Below are positions 1-13,300 of a stretch of 64,000 bases of DNA, one piece after another. Each line of letters opens with the position of its first letter. The first letter of the stretch is position 1. The position numbers and the translations under genes were made by a program. Below the pieces are notes generated by a model. That model did not search any database and had not been told where the DNA came from. It worked only from the letters and a program-made list of their open reading frames with translations. Source of the DNA: Tillandsia leiboldiana (taxonomy: Eukaryota > Streptophyta > Magnoliopsida > Poales > Bromeliaceae); the NCBI GenBank assembly GCA_029204045.2, contig CM055060.1, positions 54,726,177-54,790,176 on the forward strand, written 5' to 3'.

Positions 1-1500
1 ATAATTATAATTTTTTAAAATAATTTAATCAATTTATTTAGAAATAAATAAAATATTCATTTAGAACAAAAAAATATAATTTTAAATTATTTCCGACAAA
101 TAATTTTAATTAGGATTTTTAATAATTCGCGAATAATTCGCCAATAATTCGCCAATAATTCGTGAATTAACTAACTATGCTTTGAAAAAGAACGAATTTT
201 TCACCCAAAAATTCGTAATTCGTGAATAATTCGCGAATAATACTTTTTGATTCAAAAATTCGCGAATTATTCCGAATTTTTGGAAAAAGTCGGAAACGGC
301 ACGTTTAATTCGGATTCTCAATAATTCGCGAATAATTCGCGAATAATTCGCGAATTAACTAACTATGGTTATGATTGGATATATTAGAGACATGGACACT
401 AATAATAATAATTAGACTTAAATATTTTGGGTTGTGGTTTGCTAGTGGACCGAATCATTACATATATGATCAGTACTAATCTGATTCAAAAATTTTAGAT
501 TACTATTAACTAATGTTATATAACGTGAACCAAACACGCCTAGTCTAACTCCCAAACTTTTTAAATATATCATTTTTAAAATTTTAATTTAAAATTTTGA
601 ATTTCAAAATTTCAAAAATTTTAAATTTATATTTTAATTTTAAAATTTCAATTTAGGTTTTAATTTTCAAATTTTAATTTCAAAAATCAAATATAAATTT
701 TCAATTTAGATTATAAATTTTAAAATTTAAATTTATACTTATATTTAAATTTTTAAATTTATATTTTAAATTAAAACATTAAATTTTATATTTTTTCATA
801 TTATAAATTTAAAATTTAAATTCAAATGTAAATTATATTAAAATTATCATTTAGTAAAAAATAATATTAAATTTGACCAATTTTGAAATAAACTAAGCTT
901 TATTATTAGAATTATTAAATTTTATAAAATGAATTAAATATAATAATTTTATATATACTGTAATTTAATATCATATTACTGTATTAAACAAAATAAGGTA
1001 ATGCAGAATCAATAGTAATCTAATTCAAAAATTTTATATATCTGATTGTGACTCTTATATGCATTTGCTTTAACTCTGTTTCACAGGGTCTAATCTCGAA
1101 TTCTATTTGGATACTTGAATTTTTACTAAAATTAGACATCCAAACCCTACAATCCTTCTGTTTGAATTATATGGACAAAAAATTTTTACCAACTCTATGG
1201 TCGCAGAGTACTAACCGTTCATAGCACAAATGGTAAAGTATTTGGTGGTTGATATCTGAGGTCCCGAGTTTGAAATTTAGTTACTTCATTTATTTTTAAA
1301 AAAATAAATGGTAAAGTGGTTTTATTTATTTTTTTTAAAAAAATAAATGAAATCATTAGTATGCTATTTTTTTTGTCTCAAAAAAAAAAAAACACTCGGT
1401 GGTCGCGGAGTTATTCTATTAGGGCCGAGCTTGATCCATAATAATCGAGAAATAAAGAATCCAAGCCCAACCCAGATCTTATTGGGCCTGACATTGGGTC
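1..1500. other. AT-rich intergenic region upstream of FKBP12
   Basis: No coding sequence is recognisable. Positions 121-367 carry TTCGCGAA-type repeats (listed separately). About 540-960 is low-complexity A/T sequence built from short TTTAAATTT-like runs. About 1290-1390 has poly-A and poly-T runs. Confidence 0.6.
121..367. repeat. Duplicated block of AATAATTCG repeats
   Basis: Two blocks about 188 bp apart (121-179 and 320-367) each hold three or four copies of a 10-bp unit, AATAATTCGC or a close variant, and both end in GAATTAACTAACTATG. The stretch between them has more GAATTATTCG-type words on both strands. Dense short subterminal repeats of this kind are common in plant DNA transposons. 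No terminal inverted repeat was found, so the family stays open. Confidence 0.6.
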
Positions 1501-1553
1501 TCCAATTGGAGCCCACTTAATTCGAACCCATCACATGCACCGCACCTGCCACG

Positions 1554-1587
1554 AGTTAGGGTTAGGGTTAGGGTAAGGGTTAGGGTT
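1554..1587 (+). repeat. Short telomere-like TTAGGG array in the FKBP12 leader or promoter
   Basis: Five consecutive TTAGGG-type units, one of them changed to TAAGGG, end in TTAGGGTTT about 60 bp before the FKBP12 start codon. The reverse strand reads AAACCCTAA, the plant telo-box found near start sites of many housekeeping genes. It is far too short to be a chromosome end. Confidence 0.75.
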
Positions 1588-1644
1588 TCGGGGCCATCTC
1601 AGTCGATCGGGAAACTCTCTCGCTTCTCTTCGGAGGTAGCAACG

Positions 1645-3499
1645 ATGGGCGTGGAGAAGCAGATCCTGAAACCCGGCAATGGCCCCAAGCCCGTCAAGGG
1701 CCAAACCGTCACCGTCCACTGCACCGGATTCGGTCAATTCCTATAATTTTTTTGGTTTTTCTCATCCAATTTATGGTTTTATTGATTCGTAGATTGATGA
1801 ACGCTGAAAGATGTGGACAATTTTTCAAAACTCAGGAACTTATTTTTTTGATCCCTGATTGAAGTTCTTAAATTTGTAGCTTCATTTTCCTTTTTTTCTG
1901 CAAACTTTTTTTTTAGTTCATTAAGAGAGGAAATTTCTCAATATGATATATATTCTCGCTCTAAGTTAGGTAAAAATAACGATTCTACTTTTTGATTCTA
2001 TGATTCTCTAACATTTTTCTGCGCAGGGAAGGATGGCGATCTCTCGAAAAAGTTTTGGAGGTTAAGCTCTAATTTTCTCTGCTAAGCATCAGTGTTATTG
2101 TCACACTATCTAACATTTCATTCGACAGATCTTTACCGAGTCCAATTTGATTTGATAAGTTCATTTTTGTCACATTTCAGCACCAAGGACCCTGGGCAGC
2201 AGCCGTTCTCTTTTAAGATCGGTATGGGCTCGGTCATAAAAGGTAATGTTTTGTTGTCTTTGAACATAAAGAACTCAATTTTTGTTAATTATCTTCATTT
2301 TCTGCTAAGTCGCGCTTCTGTTAAAGATGCGCATTGTTTTTTGTATCATCTTTTGCTTAAAAGTTTTGCTAATGTTGTTTGTGTAATGCAAGTTGAGGTA
2401 CGTTAGAAGCCGAAAACCAACTTGTTTCATGTGCTGTTGTTATAGGACTAATATCGATTGTACCGCCAGTTCCCGAAACTTTAATTGTAGGAGCGGGCAA
2501 TTGCGCTTGAATATGCCATGATCTCCATTTTGCTAGCACTTTTATTTTCTTAGACCTACTTCTAGTGCCACATTGAGATATTGCCCAACTCCTCCGGTTC
2601 CCTTCGTTACGAACTAATGAGGCTTTAATTCACGCCATCTGGAGCAGCTTTACTTGATAACATTAACAAATACAGATAACGGGAATTTTTGTCAGATTTT
2701 TAGGAAGAAAATCGAGGAAGAGATTTCAGCAGAGGTTAACTGAAGTTTAGCTACTTTATTATACCATTTTCTTCAGCAGTTTAGCTACTTTATAACTTTC
2801 TTCATCGTGAAGCTGTTAACTGAACCAATGATATTCTTTGATAGGATGGGACGAGGGAGTGCTGGGCATGCAACTAGGAGAAGCTGCACGACTTCAGGTA
2901 CTATTTTCATTGTTTTCCCGATTTCTAAATTACTTTAGAGCTCCCTTCGCGTAGGCCTCTTGTAATAGCATGCAATCATGGAGCTATTATTTCGAATAGT
3001 AGTACCCAACGTAACCTATCCTGCGAGTTCTTTCCTAGCAATATACTATATGTTCTCTACATATTTACAGCAAAAAATGGTTGTCCTCTATTTTTGCGAT
3101 GGAAATGCATTTTATTTACTTTCTTCCGACTGTTTTTCGGCTTAGAGATGAGCTCAGCTTTCTGTATCAAGCCAGGAAGCTTCGGTAAAGCAACCGACTA
3201 TTTAGCTTTCTCTAGGAAATTACTTTTCTCTGGCGATTCTGATATTATCGCCTGGTAATTTTACTTGATACTCGAAGTAAAAAAGCACTTGGTCCTTGTT
3301 CTAGACAAAAGGCTTTCTAATGTAGTAGACAACTGTTTCATTTCCAAACTGGTTCTTCCCACATTCGTTTTCGCTGACATCTATATTGGTTTGACAGTGC
3401 ACCCCGGATTATGCTTATGGAGCTGGTGGATTTCAGGCATGGGGAATTCTGCCCAACTCTGTTCTGATTTTCGAGATTGAAGTTCTGAGCGTAAAGTGA
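1645..3499 (+). CDS. FKBP12: FKBP12, FK506-binding peptidyl-prolyl cis-trans isomerase
   Basis: Five exons, 1645-1732, 2027-2060, 2181-2242, 2845-2897 and 3398-3499, join in frame with GT-AG borders to a 112-residue protein, the usual plant FKBP12 length. The product is a single cytosolic FKBP domain with no signal peptide or TPR region. It starts MGVEKQILKPGNG. Pocket residues of the family are visible: F39, V59-I60, W63, Y86, I96 and F104. C26 and C80 are the pair reported to form a disulfide in plant FKBP12s. Family knowledge: it catalyses prolyl isomerisation, binds FK506 and rapamycin, and can link rapamycin to the TOR kinase. The ATG lies in AACGATGG and is the only start giving the conserved N-terminus. 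Introns are AT-rich. No frame damage is seen. Confidence 0.95.
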
Positions 3500-4336
3500 T
3501 GCGATTTATTGTGTGGAATGCTGTGATATTTCTGTCTTGTTGAAACACTCTTAGTTTTCATGCTTTTATTAGTTTGAGATAATAAATACATGGAAATATT
3601 TATCCATATGATGAGATAAGGGATCATTTTGTTCAGGTGTGAGAAATTTGGTTGCAGTTGCATGAATATGATATGATTTTGAAATTGTGTGTGCAGTAGC
3701 TTGTTGTTCTCTATTGCCTATAAATACTTTCGCGATCTAATTTTGTTCACCACAAAAAAAAAGTGAGTGCAAATTTTACATCTTAATCATTTACGAGTAG
3801 AGGGAATACTACTTCCCCTCCCACCATATTTGATCTCTATTAAATAATAATAATAATAATAATAGTAGAGTAGAAATTATATACTTTTAAAAGCATAAAT
3901 TCAATCATGTTTGTAAATTCCGCGGGGGGATGGGGAAGAGTTCCTCGTCCCGGCTCCCGACTCAGTCGCCGTCTCTGTTCAAGAGCTGATATTTTCATTC
4001 TAATTTTATTATTATTTTTCAAATATTAAAAATCAGTTGCACAGACAAATTTACAACCCACTTTTGATTGTAACAGTAGCATTTTTTATTTTAATATTTA
4101 TTCTCTAATGCCTCCAGTCACAGAAAGCACTTACAGCGTAAATAACATATACAGCCTTACCATATCTCAAGAGGTCTTTTTCATATGATACAGAGAAATA
4201 GCCCATCCTGCAGAACTAAAAATCTAATCACAGTCAACAGGAAGTTGAGGATCCCTTTTAGTTTTAACTTGAGAATCACTGATACAGAGCAGCAATCCGA
4301 CGGTCGCCATCCACAGATTGTAACATGAAAGTAGAC
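3500..4336. other. Short convergent intergenic space
   Basis: This holds the 3' ends of two convergent genes. It includes a small (TAA)n run near 3844-3864 and otherwise nothing I recognise. Part must be 3' UTR of both genes. Confidence 0.5.
3581..3586 (+). promoter_or_regulatory. Probable poly(A) signal of FKBP12
   Basis: AATAAA lies 82 bp after the FKBP12 stop codon, in a T-rich context suited to a plant 3' end. Confidence 0.45.
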
Positions 4337-7300
4337 CTAGCAGAATAAAGTCGAATCCCTTTCAACTGCCGCATCCTTGCAAAGAACAGAGCGCGCTTCC
4401 TTAATTGATCCGGGAGGTTCCAGATCCTTCTCCTGCAGTGCATTTCCAAGCAGCTGTTGCAGCTGCGACGCAAACGTGTCGTCCAACACCTGTATCACAT
4501 AGATCTCTAATAAGCTCCATACATTTACACACTGTGAATAGTGAATTTTCTTGAAAATCATGAATAGCGCATTGTATAATTAAAGAGCACTTACACCCAC
4601 TGTGACTCGAGCGCCTCTGTACCATGCTCTATTTTCTTTTCTGTTCTCCAAGAAACTCAGAACATCCTGTAATTAGGTAATCAGGGGCGATTAGAAACAT
4701 GCATAGAAAATGATAAGTACATAATAGACAATGTTTACGTTTTTAATTTTTGTTTCCTTTTCGAGTTCTATGTGACTAAAGGCATCTAGAGATGATCTAT
4801 CTAAATTTTGTTGTTGTGGATTGATTATAAATTTCTCTGTTTTGTTTCAAAGCAAAGAACGGAAATGTAACTGTTAAAGTTTTTCCTTCATGGTTTCTTT
4901 TAAAAGGATGGTTTTGCAATGTAACCAATAGGCCCTTTTGCAAATAAAATTGACTTTGATTCTGGATCTGCATCTATGGTCCGGGGTTATGTTTTTGCAA
5001 CTTCAGTCTGTGTCCTAGCATCTTAGAACAAAATACCCTTCTAGTTCATCTGCAATTATTCCTAGTTCCTCTTTCTCCTCCCACATCAGTGGCAGCGACA
5101 CTGCCTCTTCTCTGTTAACAGTCCCTTATTCTCCTAGGCTCTCTAGATTTAGCCACTGATGGCCCTTCTCCACCAAGCAAATCATAGAGGAGCTAAGTCC
5201 TATATATCCCTCTCGATGGTGGAGAGGGTGCATCGGCAAATATCTCTAGGCATCTTTAATGGCATAAGATTTAAGAAAAAGAAAGATAGGGCCACATACC
5301 TGACCCATCCGTTCCCAAAAGCCACGGCATAAAGCTACAAACACATGAACCTCGAAGATTTCATGAACATGATTAATTGACCCAGTGAGTAGATCCCTCA
5401 ATGGTTGTAATCTGTTATGAATATCAGACTCCATCATGATGTCCTTCGACTCTTCAATGATCTTTTTGATCTTCGTCGCATTTTGTGCTCGAGTCTTGAT
5501 GGACAAAATACAAAGCATTATTTTATTAGAGAATAATTACATAAAACTTTTCTAGTAATTCTTGTTCTCTTAAACTGCAGGTAAAGAAGGTTAAACTACA
5601 CTCATATAACAAAACCGATGATCAGTAATAGAGTCTCTAGTTCCAGTAAAGATCTTTACAACTTTCTTATTAATGTGAATGTGAATTCATCTGAATATAT
5701 GATATTTAGTTTGGATAGAATTTTGTATGGTCAAACTAATTATGTATGATTTCAGTTTATCTTAGTGATAAACTAAATATTTCAGATTCGTTGTGAACAT
5801 TCTTCTATCTACCTCAGGTCAGTATTTTTCTACTATTTTGGGAACCATGAGCCATTTTTGCATTTTGACCAACAATGACATTGTTTCCCTTTTATCACAA
5901 GTGGATACATAGTTGAAGATGTAGAAGGATGAAACATTTTCAAACCATACTCACATTTTCCGCTAGTTTCTCTACAACGGCTTGCATGTAATTTCTGAAC
6001 TTGGCCCTGAAAATGACAGTTACTTCACTGAGGCGCTCCCCAGCGACTGTATTTCCACAATCAGGTATGCAAGACTCCCAAGATTTCAACTGCATTTCTA
6101 GTTTGGGCCGCAACACATCGAGCAACCTTTTCATGGTATTCAAGAAAATACCTAACTGGAGGCAAAAAAATATCAAATTTTATCACCTATGATGAAGAAA
6201 ATATTCAATGCCTAATGGCTCATTGCCCTGTTTCCAGGACAGCTTCTCCACTGCACAAAGTTAAAGCTTCAGGAAAACATTTTAGAACTGATGCTATAAC
6301 AGGAAGCTAAAATAAGCTTTGGACCCAAGAAGTAGAAGCCACAATTTGACTGCTTTTGCTGCAGTGAGGAGCTGGACAGCAGATACTAACAATATGCTAT
6401 AATTGCTCCTTTCAAACAGCTCTATGCTAACAACACTTGTACAGAAGTTATAGCCAGGCCAAACAGGTTCTTAAGATGCATGAGACTGCTTACCTCGTCA
6501 GAAACCACATAAGGACAGATTGGGCCGTGCTTGGCAAGTTTCTGAACGTATTTGAGACCAATTTTTTTAATTGCCATAGTATCCTTTAGTGAAGCCAAGA
6601 CATCAGAGTACTGCTTCTCCAATGCCTCCACAACTGCCTTCTCAACATCTGCAATGGCCTTTCCAAAGACCCGACAAGGAAACCAACAAAGTTAATTTTC
6701 CATTCTCGAGTGTGCAAGGAAAGCTTAAAATATTTGAAGTGGATAACTGGGTATAGCATTTGAACGTACAATCTCAAGAACAAAGATATATTCGGGCCAT
6801 CGGCAGATAATGATGTCATATTCATTAAGCATATTTGACAGCCGGCCGTACATGTCATCAATGAAAGGTGTTGTCATATATTGTGTACGAACTCCTGCGC
6901 ATCTCACCTGCTTATTAGAGAAATAAATGAACATATCCAACCCAAGTTCTGTAACTATCAACTTCAGTGAAGGTTTTCATGATAAGTAAATTTAAATCAG
7001 GAAATTGTTGATCCTTCCAGAAGGAAATAAGGAGAAAACAATTACATTAAATTTGATATTCAACTATAGAGGCTATATATCAATATTCCACGTCATGTTT
7101 TTTTCCCCTTCGCCTAATAACTCTCATACTATAATATCTTAGATTTGAAGAACAAGATCACCTTATCTAACTTGCAAGATTCGAGTAATGCCAAGCGCTT
7201 ATCTTGAATCCATAGTATAATGTACAAGTGGAACAACTGTTTTGCATCAACACCTCCTTTGACAGGACTACAAAGCATTTACAGGTGTATCAGAAAAAGA

Positions 7301-10300
7301 TAACCAAAGTGCTTGTTACTATGATCACAACACTAACAACAGTTTCATTTACCAAATATTCCAGCTGGCAAGATCACTCTGAAAATCAGCCGTTGCAATC
7401 AAAAGATCAACCACAAGTGGTGAAGGACTGGTTGGAGGGCATGCAACAAGGAATGAACGCAATCTATTAAAGAGCTCGACACTGTAAATTGATGCAGCTA
7501 AACTCGGAAGGTCTACGAAACTGTAATACGAAAAAAGAAAGACAACACAAAAGTGAGATAAGCAATGGAACTTCTATAAGAATGACTATTAGAGATGTGC
7601 ATTACCAATTGGGAAAAAAATGATAAGAACACTAAGCAGCAAATAAGCAAATGAATGCTGTAATTATCTATTAAGACAAGTCAGAAAATCATCTAACCAA
7701 TTATCACCAAAGTTTTACCACCGGTTAATGTTGGTAATTCTTTCCACTAGTTTATTTTCTCTTTTCTTATCTCTCATCTGTACATATATTTGGCCGTCAT
7801 ATATTCAATATGTTTGGCTTGGCCTCAGTTATCTTCAGGAACAATATTTGTCCAGAAATATTGGATATTGTGTCCAATGATAGGACAAAATTTGATCTAC
7901 AGTCATTTCTTCCCCTTCCAGTTTTTCCACCCCTAAACATGAATGAAACGACAAAATATCTGCAACTCAAAACTTCAGAATCAGTGCAAGTTAACAAAGC
8001 ATGCTCCTGGCAGTTTGAAAGAATCAAATTAGGTAATTCAACACCAAAAATATGAAGGTTTTGGCAAAATGCATGCTGAAAAAGAAAACTAGAGCATCAA
8101 GACTATTGCCTGAATGAAACATGGCAAGGAAAAAAATAATCTACCTGGGGAGCACATCTTGGTTATGGATTTCGATGTCTGTAAAAACTTCATTACGTAT
8201 ATTATAGCACAATGATCTCATTTTCTGGTAACCGACGGAAATTGCCATAGCGTCCATGATACTGGCTTCAGCAGTGTTGGCAACATACTCATCAGTGTCA
8301 TGCAAGTGCCTCCTTGATCTCTTCCTAGCAGCAGCCTGAGAATACCTGGTTTCATTAAGTAAAATTCACCTATTGACTAGAGCTTTTGGAGGAGTGTCGT
8401 CTGTGTAAAATTTGTTTGGAAAAGCACAAAGCTTTTCAATTAGAATCCCACCAATTAGTTTCAACAGAAACAGAAGCTTCAAATTGGAGCTTTGAAGCTT
8501 ATGCTTTTGGGGGCTCAGAAGTTCTTTAGCTCTTGAGCTCCAAACTCATTGTTTGCCAAACATCCGGCTACTGCTTTTTGGAAGTGAGAAGCTATTCTAG
8601 AAGTCAGGTCAATCGGGCACTTAGTTGAGCACCAAGAAGCTTCGTTATAAAGCTGGCGTACTGACCTGGAAATAGCTGCATAACTTTAGCTGAGCCTCTG
8701 GAGAGAGTATATCATGAAGAAGAGTGTACAACTTCACAGCAGGTGCCAATGCTGGGGCGGGGGATCCAGTGTCGGGCCCAAATGCTTCCACCATTCCTGA
8801 TGGTAAAGACTCATCCAATGACTTGTAATTTTCAAAAACCATAGCTAGAATCAGCTTAATTCGCTCCTCAATTTCTCGAAGTATGCGGTTCTGATTCAAA
8901 AGCACATCAAGTTCTTGTTACTCTAGATAGTATTCCAATTCAATAATACAAGAGAAAGGAAAACAAGGAAAAAAAATGAATGAAAAAAAGGTCTAAACTA
9001 GTGGGATAAATAAAAATTGTACAAGATAAAACATCAACTATCTTAAGGAAAAAAGGAAAGAAGTAAATTGAAAGTTTCACTAATCCATAGTTCATGGGGC
9101 AGGGGTTAAAAGGTAGTTCATCAGTTTTACAATAAGTAGACTGTTCGTGAAGACACAGTAGATTAGTTTAAACTATCTCAACAACATCATATGAAAGACA
9201 TTGAAACATCATACGGTGCTTGAATAACAAAGAAAGTTTATAGTTATATTTAGGAAATTTACACAGAACTTCAATAGTGTTACATATTTGATATAACATG
9301 CTAAGGAAAAAATAGAATCTTATTTGTTTGCATCTATAAAAATGATTCTGCAAATCACAAATCACTTCAAAAATTCAGAAATTGATGCTAAAACAATATA
9401 CTCTGCAGAAAACAGTAAGTAGCAGACGAATAGTTTTTACAGTAAACAAATAATAACCTCTTGATGGCTCAGCATATTCTCACTACGTCTCTTCACAATT
9501 ACAGGTAACAACAAATCATGGATCAGCACGAGACAATCTTCAGTAGGAGTAGCTACATCCATGACATAAGAAAGATACCTGGCAGTCATAAAAAACCAGT
9601 ATGATCATAGTTTAATCAAAATTCAACCTACCACACATTGAATACAGAAGCTATGCAAGTTGATTGGGGGAGGATCTATAACTGCAATGATTGGCTAGAA
9701 ATTTCATACTAATAGAGAGAAGTATCAGAACATAGATGATTTGTTTGACTATGGAGTTTTGGCTAACATGTATTCCTTATAATTGGAAGTTGTCTCCACC
9801 CTTTTTTGATGTTTAATCACTGTAACTAGTCAAGTGAGATATATACTCTTAATCAGAAAACTCCTATTCCATCTAGTTGTGTGATCAGCAACCCTAGTAG
9901 CCAGCACATGATAACCTAGATTACTTTCAATGCCAAATTTCATTAGCTCAAACCTTAATTTGGTGTATACATCTGAAACTCCATAATAGAATGCAAACTC
10001 AGTCAGTAGCCATTTCCACGATCCATGCAAAACTAGGTTCCTTTCCTGAATATTTTGAGATTTCATTGCAGCTTCAAGAACTATATCATATGCCACTGTT
10101 TCTGCAACGGAGCCACACTGGAAGGAAGGAGATTAATACTGGTATTATGAACTACACAAATATTTAAACAATCCAGTTAAGCTTTAACAATTAAAAATTA
10201 AAGACGGTGATAATATTGAATTTATATGTAACATTAATTTTAAGTCTACACAAACTTCAACAAAAAAAATTGTGGCATTGAAGATAATTTTACTGCAGAA

Positions 10301-13300
10301 TTGACGATTAGACTCGATCAGAACATTTCCTAGTAAAGTCCTAACAACTATGAGATCTAGTTCCAGATATTAAGATTAATTTTGATACATGGTACTCTGT
10401 GAAATTTCTCATATGGATTAATCATAGAAGATCTCTCAAATCAAAGCTTAAAGTTTTCTTCTTTGTTTTTTCATCTTCTATTTTACTATTGTGTATTTCT
10501 TATAGAGTTAATGCGTAGGAATATTCAAAATAGAATAAGGGTGAAAACACCATCTAGAATGGAAAAAAGTAATTCTTTTTCTTCTGAATTAATAACCTTA
10601 CTTGAAACTTACTTTCAGAAAGACCCTTACTAAATCAGCCTTTCTCTACTGAATGTTTTAGTTCTTACTGAGAAATTTAAATTTGGATGTACTAAAAAAG
10701 GTAAAATTCCAAACCTTAGGATCGTTCTCATCTGAACTAGCTGTGTAATTAACATACAGTTGGATCTGTCCCACAAGTTCGTGCTCGGGTTCACAGTACA
10801 AGGGCCACCAGCGAAGTTTGTCAGCCTGCATCAAGAAAAAAGCTATAGATTAGATCTCAATGATCAAAGCTTCCACATGATACAAATGAAAATGGACTTG
10901 GAAGTGCTCACAGGATCGTCTGCAATGCTGGCCACTTGAGCTACAACTAGCCCACAGGACTTTCCATTGGAGTCACAGACTTCGATTATTAAATAATCTC
11001 CTAAGCTATCAGGTAAACTGTAGCAAAACCAGAAATTACTCACCTCCTTAGTCCTTAGTCACAAAACCAGTTAATTTGTATTATTTGATTCAAGTAAGGG
11101 AAGATACTGGCTTTGATGTCAGACATTCAAAGAAATATTCACAAATTTATAATAAATAAAAATTATTTGCAAAGAGAGGTTATTGTACATACAATACATG
11201 TGTTTCACCAGATCCTGGTTGCATTCGAACCCAGCTATCTTCATCTGAACTTTTCATCCTCAACCGACAAGAGTATGTTTCTGCGATGTTCAAAATTTCA
11301 TCAAAATTTGTTGCCAATGAGAAACCAACATCATTCAAATTTTCGTACCTTGTACAATTTCATATGATGAATTGTTTCTCAGAGTAGTGACGCCGCTTTT
11401 AAGTAGCCCAGACACCTGTTTGATATACTTAGCACTAGCATGCATGTACGCCAAGCTGTTTTTTGAGAAGGAACTATTGGCAGGGAGGCGAGGTACAACA
11501 CGAACTTTGCGCACTGACTCCCATCCTGCTAAGAGAGTTGATTGCAAGTAGGAGATCCGATATCGAAGTGGTTCTAATTTCAGTATCGGTGGTCTCAATT
11601 GTGAAAAACTACAGCCAGAAGGCATATCCTTAGACATTCTGACTTTTCGAACTGAAAGCAAGAAAAAAAATTTCATTAGAAGGATATATGTTGTACATTA
11701 ATGTAGAAGACAAACTAGTTAAAATACAGAATGCATTTTATTGGAGGAAAAGTTCAGTTCACTGCACAAAAATTTTAAGTATAGAACAGCAAAACTAGTT
11801 GCTAGCTTCAGGGAACATGGTATACTGCTAAAGAATAGCACACCTTGGACCTTAATTTTGCAAATTGTCTTTCTGGGCTTTGGTGTTGCTCCCTCGCTAA
11901 CAAGTTCTAATGAGCGTTTAGCCAGCAGCTCCTCTTCCGACTGTAGCAAGATCTGCTGCAAGCTTCAGATGGTAAGCAAAGAAAATGCATGGATTAGTTT
12001 CTTTGCTATTGCAAAACCCTAAAATCCGTACAATCGAAGAAGTAATAAAATTCACACAGAAATGAAAAGAACAAAGCAAACAATTGATCTGACAGATTCA
12101 CTAGTGCAAAATTTGATCACATAAATGAAGCTGACTCATTGGTGAAGTAGAAAAATTGATTTATTATATACAGATGAGAAGGCAATGAAAGGCCAAAATT
12201 ACAGATTGTGGGAACTGAGTAGTTACAAATCATATAAAAAATATAAATAGAATCATTTGTATAATAATTTTGATGATCAGTCTCGCCAACAGGCTTGCAG
12301 GCGCCTTAAAGGACGTCATCTCTCCTTCTCAAGCAGCCTTCCTTAAGGGGCGGTCTATCTTGGACTCCTTTGTAACGGCGAATGAGATCGTCAACTGGAG
12401 CACGAAACTAGGGATAGAGTGTGTGGGCGTTAAAGCTGACTTTGAGAAAGTTTACGACAAAGTGAGCTGGAGTTTCGTGCGCAAGGTACTTACATGGCTT
12501 GGGGCGGATCAGCGATGGTGCAGTTGGATCAACATATGCCTTTCCAATGCCAAGACCACTATTTTGGTCAACGGGTCCCCTACTAAGTGGATCAAAACTA
12601 AAAGAGGCCTGCATCAGGGGGATCCCCTTTCACCCTATCTGTTCCTCCTGGTAGCCGAGGCCTTAGCGAGAGTCTTGGAAAACGCAGTCAAGAGTAGCCT
12701 TTTGAGGGGGGTCGGACCCAGCGAGGATTGCGAGGTGTCCTGTATTCAATACGCAGACGACACTTTCTTTTTCTGCGAAGCCAAACGAATGCAGTTGCGC
12801 AATCTTCTCTTTGTGTGGCACCTTTTCGAATGGGCATCGGGTTTGAAGATCAACAGAAAGAAATCCGAGATTTTTTATCTGGGTACGAATGTACGAAAAT
12901 GGGAGAGGCTGGCTAAGATCTTGGGCTGCAAAGTCGGCTCTTTCTCGACCCGATATCTTGGGCTTCCTCTCTCGAATAGACGTCTCCAAAAATCGGACTG
13001 GCAGGCCATCATAAGTAAAGTGGAGAGAAGAATCGAAGGGTGGCAAGCGAAGCATCTATCCCAAGATGGTAGGCTTGTACTCGTCAATTCGGTTCTCTCG
13101 AACCTGCCGCTCTACTTTTTCTCTGTGTTTAAAGCGCCTAAATGGGTGCTAAGACGCATCGAAGCCCTACGTAGGGCATTTTTCTGGAAGGGCGGGAGTA
13201 GGGTTGCAGGTGGCCATTGCCTGGTCAGTTGGAAGACTGTGTGTAGAAGTAGGTTACAGGGGGGGCTAGGGATCTTAGACTTAGAGGATATGAACTTAGC

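Noticed and set aside
1554..1587. A true telomere or chromosome end
   Set aside because: The array is only 34 bp, with a functional gene directly next to it.
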